Below are positions 25,601-36,000 of a DNA stretch of 64,000 nucleotides, piece by piece. A model generated the notes under the pieces. It had not been told where the DNA came from and made no database searches. It saw nothing but the letters and a program-made list of their open reading frames with translations. The position numbers and the translations under genes were made by a program. The DNA lies in the NCBI GenBank assembly GCA_001692895.1, contig KV748211.1, positions 868,001 to 932,000 of the forward strand. Direction: 5' to 3'. Position 1 is the first letter of the stretch; the number at the start of each line of letters is the position of its first letter. This DNA comes from Cenococcum geophilum 1.58 (Eukaryota; Ascomycota; Dothideomycetes; Gloniales; Gloniaceae).

Positions 25601-25960
25601 TATTCTATTTGCTTATATCTCTATAAGGTAAAGCTTAAACTATTTAAGTGCCCTTCCTAATAAGAACAATCCTATATACGCTACTTGGTCTATAGGTGTT
25701 AGTAGCTTAGCTCCTTCTTATAAAATCTTAAAGTGCATTTGCGTAAGGAATCCTTTAAACTTTAATCTCTCTCCTAAAAATCTTTTAATTAATAATAGCT
25801 TAATCTTTGCTGCTCCTATCCCGTTAATCCTATTTTCGAGTATTATATTATTTTCCGTTAGTTAGTTAACTATCTCTTATAACTGCCCTACTGTTATAGG
25901 TTATTGTGAGTTAGTATTTACTATACTGGTATCGTTACCTAATCTCGAAGTAGTTGCCGC
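19700..25960 (-). pseudogene. gypsy 1 gag-pol polyprotein, RIP-inactivated
   Basis: The minus strand runs from gag (about 25960) to integrase (about 19700). A CCHC zinc knuckle is seen at about 24930-24985 (NCGK...FARDCK). Reverse transcriptase lies at about 22500-21500; its signature region reads FVIVYLDNIIIY with the catalytic site YLDN at 21873-21884, so the second Asp of YLDD is lost. RNase H follows at about 21450-21000. Integrase lies at about 20950-19950; the tail motif RSKGLDLKEGDKVYLL and RLGPFEIK belong to the GPY/F-type C-terminal domain of gypsy integrases. Stops are nearly all TAG/TAA. Ns at 20239 and 25412-25470 hide a few codons, the latter in gag. Confidence 0.9.
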
Positions 25961-26036
25961 TATTAATAGCGTTATAGTGGCTGCTTTTAGTAGCATATTA
26001 CTTAACTTATTAGAACTGTAACCATGGTAGTGATTA

Positions 26037-26458
26037 TATAACGGAGCCTTATAGTAGGGACTACGGTGGACTTGTTAATAGGCTAGGTATATAGGAATTG
26101 CAAGTAAGTTAACAACGTAATAATAACTGGTGGAGTAGTTGCCTAATAGATTAACTCCAATTATATTCTAAGAATTACTATAAGAAAGGAACTATCTAGG
26201 TAAAGACCGAGGGTCCTTAAATACATAACCGTACTCCTATAAAATCCTCCTTATACGTAATATACGTATTATAAGTGTTGTACGTAGGCGTATACCGCGT
26301 ACACTGCGTATACTGCGTATAACGTTATATAACTTGCTTACTATTCCTTATTATATAGTTCCACAAGTTCCATCCTAGACCGTGCCTATATTAACCAACT
26401 AGCTTCTTCCAACTCTTCTCCAAGTAGTCGTAACATTATACTTAAAGCGTCCGTAACA
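26037..26458 (-). repeat. gypsy 1 5' LTR
   Basis: Direct-repeat partner of 18428-18849, with the same 422-bp length. It should hold the promoter of the element on the minus strand. The sequence that follows it inward (TAATCACTACCATGG on the minus strand) should be the primer-binding site, but I could not assign it to a tRNA. Confidence 0.93.
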
Positions 26459-26463
26459 AACCT

Positions 26464-29400
26464 CATCAGATATCCGTTAATATTAGTCTTATATATAAAT
26501 ACCTAGATAACAGGCATTGTTTTAGTATAGATTATCTTATTAACGACTTAAAACGATCCTTAATTTTAAAGATCCGTATATTCTTTTTAGGTAGTAGCCG
26601 CAAACTCTTCCTTATATTAATGTCTTTAAAGCTCCTTCTAATTCCTAGGCAGCGGTAGGAGCTAATTATAGTATAGCTTTTTATAAAATGTAAGCCCTAT
26701 ATTAAAGGCTAATCTTTAAGCTGAAAGGCTCTAGTTGGTAATGTTAGCAAAAAAGCCTATATAGATCTTTAATCGTCCTTTAAGTCTCTTTCCTTTAACC
26801 ACGTTTTGCTCTCCTATATCGCCATTAATTTTCTTCTTTAGCTTAGCTTTATTAGTCGGAACTAGGATATAGTACGGCTTCTTTACTAAGGTATTTAAGG
26901 ACGGTAGTGGAGGCTCTAGTGAGTTAGGTTCTGGTATTTTATCTAGGGTAGGAAGCCCTAGAGCTAAGTCGTCTTTAGAGCTTAAATCTTATTACTTACT
27001 ACTCTTAATATTAGGCTCTTCCTAAATTCCACCAGATTCCACCTATTATCTCCCTTTAGTATCTACTTAAATCTCATCTTAAGTCTTATCACTTTTATTA
27101 AATAACAATTCCAATTCATCTCGGAGATCCTATATTTAATAAATATTAATAATTTCTAACATTTAGTTAGTTCTAACTCGGAGTATATTTGCCAGATCTG
27201 GCTGTAAGTTATTATAAAGTAACCGCTTATTAAACTTTACGTCTCTTATTCTAATAACCTTTTTCTGACTTAGAATATAGATTCGGAATATATTTGTCGA
27301 ATTATACCCTACCAGATATCCTATATAGGCCCTTAACACGAGCTTATTTAGGCGTAGAATATTATATTTAAGAGGGTAGGCCCTACAGCCGTAGACTTAT
27401 AGGTGGCCTATATTTAGTTTTAGTGGTAATATACCCATAGCTAACTAGATTCTTTTAAAAGGCGTTTACCACCCAAGTCTTCTACTAGGCGTTTAATTAA
27501 GTAGATAGGCAGCTACTTTATAAACTTTAGGATATAGCTCCTCTAGTAAATAGGCCTTAATTCTTATGCACCGAGCCTTCTATATAATTACCCCCCTAGA
27601 TTATTCCGCTAGACCGTTCTATAATTAAGTATTAGGTGCTAATCTTTTAAGACTAATTCCTTATTTAGCTACCCATTCCTTAAATTTGCCTATAAGAGAC
27701 GTCTCCCTATCTATATGGATAATAGCTACCTTAAAGCCATATCGTCGTTTAATGACATTGCAATATTTAATAACAATTTAGGTAAGGGACGACTTTTTAG
27801 CCATCGTCTCTACCTTATTTATTCGCGTCGCGTTATTAAGGAAGTATACCGCATACTTATCGCCATTAAATGCAACTATTCCGGGTATTAAATTAAGGTA
27901 GATTCTATAGAAAGGAACCAGTAACCAAGTCGGAGGTCTTCTAGATACCACCTTATAAGCTTTGCTTACTCCACACAATTTACATTTTACCGTCATTAGG
28001 CCTTTTACAATCGCGCCCGTCACTAATTAAGGTAGTTGCTTAATTACGTCTTTTCCTATATAGCCCAATTACTGGTGCTATATATGGCCTTCTACCTAAT
28101 TTAGTAGAGGCTTTAATAAATGCTTTATTGGCTTTAATTAAGTCGCAAATAAAGCCTTAGGTAAGTCACTTTTTGGCTTATTATATTTAATAGTATTTTA
28201 ACTATAGTGGCGGCCACAGTAAGCGTACGTCTCGTTATCGCCATAGATAAGAGTGTTTTCTTTATTATTCTAGTAGACTCCCTTATTATTAAGCTTATTA
28301 AGACATACTAAGTTAGTATAGAAGCCTAGTATAAAGGCTGCTCCTAAGAGCCGTATCTATCTCTTCCCTTTAGGGTTATCTATTATAACTATAGCTATAC
28401 TATAGCCTACAATTTCTTCTATATATAAGCCTATGTAGACACGTTCTAATATAGGCTTAATATTACTAATAAATCTAGCTCTATCGTTAAAGACGTATAG
28501 GCTGGTTTCTAAGTTAAGAATTACACTATCGCAAAGCTTATAGTCGGAAGCTATATTATAGGCTCCTATATAATAAACTGCAAAGTTTCCGTAAGGCTCT
28601 TAAGAGCTCTGCTTATTGCCATCCTTTAGCTTTTTATTGGCTTAATCGTCCTTCTTATTAGCTTAATTATCCTTTTTAATTTACTTAATATGAGCCTTAA
28701 TTTTAGGCGTTGTATTAGCAATCTTTTTATCCACCTTCTTCTAAATTTTATTACTTGGTTTAAACTATAATAGGTAAGGAATTAACTCTACAATATACTA
28801 GCACTTATTAAAGTAGTAACATTTTCTGTATAGGCACTCTAGCAGCGGTCGCCTTTCCTTCTTTTACTTATTTGCTAATAATTAAGGCTTTAATTTAGGC
28901 TTTAAATTTAGTAACTTGTCTTTAAAGGTAACTCCAAATAATCCTCTTTATAGGGTTTTGCCCTTCTGGGCGAGGTCCATATAATGGTGGTTTTGGTATA
29001 TTTTAACCAGTTTAAAGAAGATAGGAAGCGTCTTCTTCTCCCACTTACGCTTATTAAGCTCATTCTTCTAATATTCTAACCAGCTTAGTGTAATTAATTT
29101 AACTATATACACGAAGTCTTTCACCAAACAATTACTATCTACCTTAGGTAGAGCTTGCTTCTTACACTTAGTGTATACCTTCTCCTACTCTTATAACCAG
29201 ATCTTAAAGTTCTGGTTTTAAGGCGCCTTCTTAAGCCTTACATATTAAGTGGCTATTTAAAGCTTTTAGGCGTAGTTAGTCGGAGCAATTCTCTTCTTAA
29301 GAGATACCAAGACGTTATAGGTGGTGGTGTATTTAAACGTGTAGATAAGGTAGGTATGTAAAATAGAGCTTAGGATATCGCTGCGTAACATATTAAGAGC

Positions 29401-29712
29401 TAATAGCTATTTTCTGTATAGCTTTATATTGTCCCTATGGTCGGCTTTAAACATACGGAGCTTCTCCTTCTCCTCCTTATCTAGGTCCGCGAGCTTCGTC
29501 TTCCCCCAGCTATTAGCATCCTTAGGTAGGGCTTAAACAGGTTCTTTAAGCTATGGCAAATCGGTCTTAGGTATTAATAGGTTAATATACTTCCAGAGAC
29601 GATTATTATTTGCTTTTAACTTAATAACCTTAATCTATTTATCCTAATTATTTAGGCTTATAAGGATAACGGATAATATAATAACGGGAGGGGTTTCTTA
29701 TTAAGAAGTCAT
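26464..29712 (-). pseudogene. copia A polyprotein, N-terminal part (gag, PR, INT, RT start)
   Basis: The minus-strand ATG at 29710-29712 begins a gag with helical, charge-rich sequence. A zinc knuckle (CLYRKCYYFNKC) lies at about 28798-28840. A degraded copia protease region follows (YKLCDSVILN at about 28540, with YVFNDRARF after it). The integrase includes the longest open piece, 27778-28023 (81 codons), reading KCKLCGVSKAYKVVSRR and AFNGDKYAVYFLNNATR, typical of fungal copia integrases. The RT N-terminus runs up to 26464, where gypsy 1 interrupts. Most of the frame is broken by TAG/TAA. Role: capsid, protein processing, integration and reverse transcription of the element. Confidence 0.9.
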
Positions 29713-29809
29713 TGTAGGTAGTTATCTATAATTAAGATAATAATTAAAATTAATAGGAATAAAGGCTTTAGAATTAAAGATAATGCAGTAGACGGCCTAG
29801 GCTTATAAC
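29713..29809 (-). promoter_or_regulatory. copia A leader with half-tRNA(iMet) primer-binding site
   Basis: On the minus strand, the LTR end ...TTTAACA is followed at once by GTTATAAGCC (29800-29809). This is GTTATGAGCC with one G-to-A change and is complementary to the anticodon-loop part of initiator Met tRNA (GGCTCATAAC). Copia-type elements prime from an internal tRNA-Met fragment, so this fixes the inner LTR boundary. Confidence 0.7.
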
Positions 29810-30072
29810 TGTTAAACGGACGATTAGGAATAAGAACTCTCCTTATTAAAGAGGGCTCTAGAAGCTCTCTTATATACATTAAATAGGTCCAAATACAATA
29901 ATAACGACGTCGTCATGTAGTAGGTCATAGTTAAGAGAAACAGGTAATAAGACGTTTAATAAGACATACGAGCTTAAGATACAAGACAACTGAGACATAG
30001 TTCGTATAGACGATCTAGGTCGTTAGACAGTATTACGATAGTAGTAAGGAACTTCGATTTAGGTCGACAACA
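29810..30072 (-). repeat. copia A 5' LTR (outer end approximate)
   Basis: The inner end (TGTTAAACGG on the plus strand at 29810) is fixed by the primer-binding site. The outer end is placed at GTCGACAACA because this gives TGTTGTCG...TTTAACA on the minus strand and because the terminal 20 or so bases recur near the 3' end of the element. A TATA-like GTATATAAGAGAG lies at about 29867-29879 on the minus strand. Confidence 0.55.
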
Positions 30073-31706
30073 AGACTCTACTAAAGCTCTACGTAAGGAT
30101 CTATTAAAGCTCTGCACAAGGCTCTGCCTAAAGCTTACCCCCTACTACAAAGCACGACGGAGGTATAGAATTTACGAAACAAATCCATACCTACTAGTAT
30201 ATGTTAATTAAGCTCTATACAATGGGGCTCTAAATTAAATCTTTGGGTTAATTAATCGGCTTATTAATCATAAAGTCGGGTCAAAATTTTCGTTAGGGGG
30301 TACTAACGATCCGCATATTACAGTTGTTAAGATATAAGCGTTCTAAAAAGACGTATTTTAGTGTTTTTTGGTGCGGTTTGGGCGGTGTGCACGAGGTGGG
30401 GCCGTGCACAAGGTGGGAAGGACTTCTGTTGGTAGGGGGGGGGTACTTGGGCAGTCTCTTTGAGCTCAGCGACGTGTCACGTGACAGCGCGCGGGCCACC
30501 GTGTAGATATCTTCTCGGGGTCTTCGAGCCCCTGAGATTCTTCCTCATAGAGTATCATATGTATCATTCCATCAGCCTGCTCAGTGCCCTGACAACTTCT
30601 ATTCCATATTAATTAGAGCTCTCGCATACGCGCTAAATGGCGACTTCTTATAATATAGCGACTCCATAAGCCCCGATCGCGATACTGCAGTCGCATTTGC
30701 AAGCCTTATATAATATTATCATCCTAACCTTCGAGGTCGTAATAAGTTTGTTTTCGGGGCGCCGCGGGCGTCGCGGGCGTTGCTGTAACTCTACTACGGC
30801 TCGTATGGGGGGCGAGCAAAGATGTAGGAAACGTTGATCGCGGAGAGGGCGTTGGCCGAGGGGGAGGCTCTATCGCTACACCAAAGTAGAGAGTCGCGAT
30901 AGAGGCGTGGCAGAGAGGGGCTTATTCAAATCGCTTACCGACGTTGATCAAGCATTATACAAAGTCAAATCTAGAGCCTCATTATGGAGCCTTACCGAAC
31001 AATTAACTCAATTACAGATTCAAATGAGCACGGTAGTAGCCGCCACTAATTACAAAACGGGTGGCACTAAAAGGCGCACGGATTGAACAGATTATGGTAT
31101 GGAGGCGATTTGCAACCGAACGACCCCTAAACTTTATCGAAATGGTAACACGGCCGAGTGGCTGTGAGTTTCCCTTCCCCGCTATGAAGTAATAGAACTA
31201 CGTTAATTAATTTTACATGGCGCGACTTGAAAGCGCAAGCATTCCCATTGAATGGGTAGTATTCTCGGCTTTGCCTATGGGGGTTTGAATTCCTATGGAC
31301 AGCTGCGATCTAATTCCCTTTTTGGAAGTTAACTAAACTGAGTCGAATATACGGCGTATATCAGAACTAGAGCTGATTAATAGGAACGCTGCATAGCTGT
31401 CCCTCAACAGATTACGTAACGGTAAAGCAGTGCCAATTCAACCAAGAAATATGGCTGCAGTGCGTGGTTGTGGACGATTCTAAGTTTCCGAATGAGACGT
31501 TTTGGTCGGAGACGACGGACTCCTGCTACGTAAGGCCAGAGGCCTTATGGCAGTCTCCGGAACGTGACTGTGGGTTATTGAGAGAGCTTTTGCGAAACCC
31601 GAGCCTAATTGAGAGATAGACCATAAGTTCTCGCTGTACAGCGATTTTACGTAGTTTTGGGGCCCGTAGGTTGATCGTAAAGTAAAGTGTCGACCGTGAC
31701 GGGTAC
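30073..31706. other. Low-RIP island between copia A and copia B, no clear gene
   Basis: From about 30300 the composition changes: CA and TG become common, GC-rich words appear (GCGCCGCGGGCGTCGCGGGC at 30759-30778), and the TA bias drops. The boundary with copia B at 31707 is sharp. Overlapping short open frames on both strands (30293-30506, 31480-31716) have no recognisable domains and I do not call them genes. 30073-30140 carries the CTCTACTAAAGCTCTACG-type minisatellite words also found at 42.2 kb. The island is probably unique ancestral DNA that RIP has touched only lightly. Confidence 0.6.
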
Positions 31707-31882
31707 TGTCAGACATCAGCTTCAGATTTGTCTCGACCTATTTTCAATCTAGTTTCACCGATTCTCTAGGGACCCCTGTGGGGGGTACTACCTCATGTAT
31801 ATATAGTCTTTTTCCTTCATAGTTTAAATAGACAGAGTCCTCAATCTTACCTTACAATCGGTGCACGGACTACCGATCAACA
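31707..31882 (+). repeat. copia B 5' LTR
   Basis: TGTCAGACATC... to ...CGATCAACA (176 bp). The inner end is fixed by the GTTATAAGCCCGGGTGAC that follows (31883-31900), a RIPped copy of the primer-binding site complementary to the anticodon-loop part of tRNA-iMet. A TATA-like TGTATATATAGTC lies at 31797-31809. Its composition is much less mutated than the internal region. The 3' LTR is absent because the element is truncated. Confidence 0.65.
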
Positions 31883-32004
31883 GTTATAAGCCCGGGTGAC
31901 TTACCATATTGCACCTATTAATTTAATTAACCCTATCCCTCATCAAATACTTCATTTGTCCTTGCAAGTACCTTTCAATATAACTTCTTAAGCTACCTAA
32001 GCTA

Positions 32005-32761
32005 TCACCACAACGGTAATATTATTAAACCAAGCTAATTGGGATAAATAGATCAACCTTATTAGGCTTTAAGCTTAAATAGGAGACATATAGGAATACG
32101 TCGACCCCTTAACCAAACAGGATTAGTTGCCCTATTTACTTAAACTAGTCTTTCTTAGGCCTTAAGATGTGAAGATAGGAACAACCTTATATGCAGCTCT
32201 CTCTAAGGACGAGAAGGACGAGCTTTAAATTCTCTATAAGAGGTATAAGATAGTAGAGAAGGAATACAAGAAGTAGAAGGCAGCTTTAACCTCCCTACAA
32301 AGCTATATCACTAGTGTAGTGGCTAGGAACCTTAACACCTATATATTAGGTATCGACTCGGTATATAACACCCTAGTGGCTCTTAAGGAGAGGGTTGCCC
32401 CTACTAATACAGCACGTAAGCTGTACCTATCCACTTAATATGCCAAGGTTAAAAAGGGCCTAAAGAACCAGAACTTTAAGGCCTGGCTATAGCAGTAGAA
32501 GAAGATATACAATAACTGCAAAAAGATTAAATTACCAGACGTAAACGGTGACTAAGTAATTAGAGACTTTCTACTGGCTATAAAGCCAGCATTACTAAAC
32601 TAGGCTTTAACGTGGAGGGTTAAATTTAACAAATATGACTGGGCTAGTAACTAAATAATATCTATAGATCGACTAGTTAAAATATATCGGAACTATTAAC
32701 GAATAGAGACTGCCTAAAAGAGAAGGGATTAACTTAGTGCTAATACAGTGGGCTTCTAGGG
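32005..32761 (+). pseudogene. copia B gag, first part
   Basis: The plus-strand frame (GTTLYAALSKDEKDEL, VVARNLNTYILGIDSV, FLLAIKPALLN, WRVKFNKYDW) is typical of the helical gag of fungal copia elements. Stops are TAG/TAA only. The frame is cut at 32761 by gypsy 2 and resumes at 39106. The start codon is not preserved; the readable frame begins near 32005. Confidence 0.8.
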
Positions 32762-32953
32762 TGTCACGGAACCCCACCGCAGGGGCCTCCATAGGAGAGC
32801 CCCGTGCTCTCGCGTACACCTCGCGTACAGCTTATGTCAGCTACGCGTAGGTATATCACCTCCTTACGCCCTCGACCCTTACAATCGATCGCGCAACGTC
32901 TTATAGACTCCTCAAATACATACGTCTTGTAGCCACTGCCCCGTCCCATAACA
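32762..32953 (+). repeat. gypsy 2 5' LTR
   Basis: 192-bp direct repeat of 38914-39105. The right end is RIPped from CCGTGACA to CCATAACA. A 61-codon open frame on its minus strand (32764-32949) exists only because the LTR is little mutated, and is not a gene. Confidence 0.95.
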
Positions 32954-33019
32954 TTACGTTGCGCCTTTTTACCACCGACACCCAGCCTACGACCAATTCT
33001 ACGTCTCTGTAATACTATA

Positions 33020-36000
33020 GGCGCTACTAGAAGCAGCGTGCCTACGAGTTACCTTACTTTATACTTCTAAGGAACCCATAATAGTAAGACAATATTCCTT
33101 ACTAGCCACTATATTAAACCCAAAGAACAATCTAATACCTACACTCAACCTACGACGCCAATTAATCCCAGGAGAATTCGATTTATTAGCCCTAGCCTTA
33201 ACCCCTAAGGAGATAGATACTAATAATGTCTTATCTTTTATTAACTATATAACTACGGACAAGCAAGCGGAAGGGCTACTACCTATTAAAATCGAAATAT
33301 AAGACGCCGAGACGTTTATAAAAATGGTAGCATAAGAACCTAATAAATACTACCGCCTTCTATAGAACTACCACCTAAAGCTTATATAAGCCAAGATGCG
33401 TACTGCCTAAGATCGCGATATCATCCAAGACCTATAAGCTCGCGAGGCGCTCGCCGACAACACGCGTCAAGAAACCAAAGACAACCTCCGCGTGTCTAAA
33501 CGCGACGTCCAATAGTTAAAAAAAGCTGAGATTGCACTTATTGCTACGGTTACTAAAAGAGAAGGCACAATTAAATACCTATAATCTTAGCTTAATAAGC
33601 ACATTCGCAATAACGCCAGACACCTCTCTACTGTATATAACGCCACTTAAGTCTCTACGCCCCCGGCAACTTTACCTACTTAACGCTTAATAGAGGGTTA
33701 GCGCCGAGCAGCCTTACCTAACAGGAACCCCTACTAAAGTAATAACGAAAGCTATAATAACCAAACCTAAGCTGCTACTATAGGGTCTAATGCACGTTAC
33801 CCTAATCCCCTAGTTTTCTAGGGAGACCGCAAAGAATACAGCTACTAGAAAATGCAAATCCGCGAGAAACTAACTTAGAGCGCCTGCCTTTTTCCTACGG
33901 AAGACACTAAGATTGGCTATATTATTGGGCAAATAAAGGGTATACTATTTAACAGACTCTTCGCCTAATAAGAGACCAATAGCCCCTAGAAGTGGCAGTC
34001 CCACTAAGAAGTCCTTAATAATCTTAACCTAATATACCGCGACTATAACCTACTAGCTACCAACCGAGCTAAACTACGTGCCCTAAAGATAAGCCCTACT
34101 GAATTATTCGACAAGTTCTATATTAAATTCTAGGAATATACCGAAGCCCTCGCCCAAGACGATACTAAAGACCAAAAAGATCTCCTTAAAAAAGTCACTT
34201 ATTGCCTTAGTCACGCAGCCGCCAGCTATAACTATAATAATGTTTATAATATAATAGCAGCTATACAGAAGATTAAACGACGACTAAATTAGATCGCTAC
34301 TATAAACCCCTACCTAAAGACCTCCCTATAGAAGCCCTCCAAACCTACTAAACCACTAATACCTACTACCCTAAGCAATACTACTGGTCCTAATATCGAC
34401 CTTTCTATACTAACCTTCCCGCAAAAGCTACTAGATGGAGAACGCGAGCTACTCTAGAAGCTAAAGCGTTGCTATAGATATTGTTAAGAAGGCTGTCACA
34501 GCTATAGCCCAAACTGCCTAATAGCTAGGTTTAGTAGCTACCGCCTAATACCTAACCTAGTACCTCAAATACTAAATACGTTGCTATATACCACTACCGT
34601 ATAAGATAAAGACGCAGTAATAGCGGTAAAGTTGGATACGGAAACGGAAAACGCCAAGTCCTAGCCCTAAGTCGCAGGTTAGGACGCCCTAACAATAAGG
34701 GGATCTATATATCGGCCTACTTAATAGATAACTTAGTAAAGATAAATAGACAGAAATAGATAGTTTTACCTATAATAGGAACTACTGCCAAAAAATAATA
34801 TAAAAGCCGTTCTATAATTGATTGCGGAGCTACTAATAAATTTATAGATACCTAATTCGTGCGCACTTATAACCTACCTACCTTACCCCTTACCAAAGCC
34901 CACGCCCTATAACTCGCTAACGGTAGTTATACCGCATAAAAGATTACCCATATAACACAACTCCACCTAGATATAAATAGGCACCAGGAAGAACTCTAGG
35001 CCTATATTACACCACTTACTAACTACCCTATTATCCTTAGAATAAACTAGCTCGAACAACACAACCCCGCCATTAACTAGAAAAAGAGAAAAGTAACCTT
35101 TAACTCTAAATACTGTAGAGAGACCTGCCTAGGATATAGCCTAGCCGCCTCTATTTACTCCCTAGGATACCAACCCAAGGAACCCCTTATTACCCTACCT
35201 ACAACTAACTGCCACTACATAAGTGCCGCGGCCTTCTACCGCATAGCATGTAGGAAAGGCTAAACCGTTACCACAGCCTCCTAATTACGACTATATAAGC
35301 TTAATAAAGAATAGGATTACGTCCTCTATAGTAATAGGATAGATATAGTTAACCTTCTAGAAAACGATGCCCCCGTAGAACTCTACGGACTTTTACCTTT
35401 AGACTTTAAGAAGTTTATAAAGCTTAAAAAAGGACTTACTAATAAGAAACTCCGCAAGCTCCTCCCTAAGAGGTACCATAACTTTATTAACATATGCTTA
35501 TAAAAGAGCGCAGATACACTCCCCCTATATTAACCTAATAACTATACCATTAATATTAAATAAGGAAAAACGCCACCCTATAAGAGACCCTACCTAATAT
35601 TAAAAGATAAACTTCTAGTTATTAAAAAGTATATCAACAAACACCTTAATAAAGGGTTTATTTGCCCTAGCATATCCTTAGCAGCTGCCCCTATCCTCCT
35701 CGCTAAGAAGCTAGGAGAAGGTATTTAATTCTACGTTAACTATAGAGGACTTAACGCTATCACGATTAAGAACTAATACCCTATACCGCTTATACGTAAG
35801 ACTCTTAAGCGGCTTAGCTAAGCCAAAATCTATACTAAGCTTAATATTATCGCCGCCTTTAACCGCCTCTAAATATAAGAAGGTAACAAATAGAAAACCG
35901 CATTCGCATCGCGCTTCGGCCAATTCAAATATACCGTTATACCCTTTGGCGTATGTAATGGCCTAGGCAGCTTCCAAAGCTATATTAATAACGCCTTATA

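Larger units (their letters stand above)
18428..26458 (-). mobile_element. Complete Ty3/gypsy retrotransposon 1, nested in copia A
   Basis: Two 422-bp direct LTRs (18428-18849 and 26037-26458) flank about 7.2 kb of internal sequence. The 5-bp target duplication AACCT is present on both sides (18423-18427 and 26459-26463). LTR ends are TATAACGGA (a RIPped TGTAACGGA) and TCCGTAACA, giving near-perfect terminal inverted repeats. Minus-strand coding order is gag, zinc knuckle, RT, RNase H, integrase. A purine-rich tract lies at 18850-18868 next to the 3' LTR. The element is 8031 bp, complete in structure, and dead by RIP. Confidence 0.95.
16880..30072 (-). mobile_element. Ty1/copia retrotransposon A, interrupted by gypsy 1
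   Basis: A minus-strand copia element running from a 5' LTR (about 29810-30072) through gag, protease, integrase, reverse transcriptase and RNase H to a polypurine tract and a partial 3' LTR near 16880-16945. It is split at 18427/26459 by gypsy 1. When the 8-kb insertion and one copy of AACCT are ignored, the reverse-transcriptase frame reads straight across the junction, so the insertion is into an already existing element. The domain order gag-PR-INT-RT-RH is diagnostic of copia. The outer ends are approximate, and no target duplication of copia A itself could be identified. Confidence 0.85.

Noticed and set aside
30293..30506. Two overlapping short open frames on opposite strands
   Set aside because: Low-complexity, no domain, and both cannot be real; they stay open because this island is little mutated.
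31146..31300. tRNA-like boxes: ACGGCCGAGTGG (A box) and GGGTTTGAATTCC (B box)
   Set aside because: The spacing of about 120 bases would need a long intron, and the 7-bp acceptor stem does not pair (5' TGGTAAC against 3' TGGACAG). At best a chance match or a tRNA relic.
32764..32949. 61-codon minus-strand open frame
   Set aside because: Lies wholly inside the gypsy 2 5' LTR and is open only because the LTR carries few mutations.
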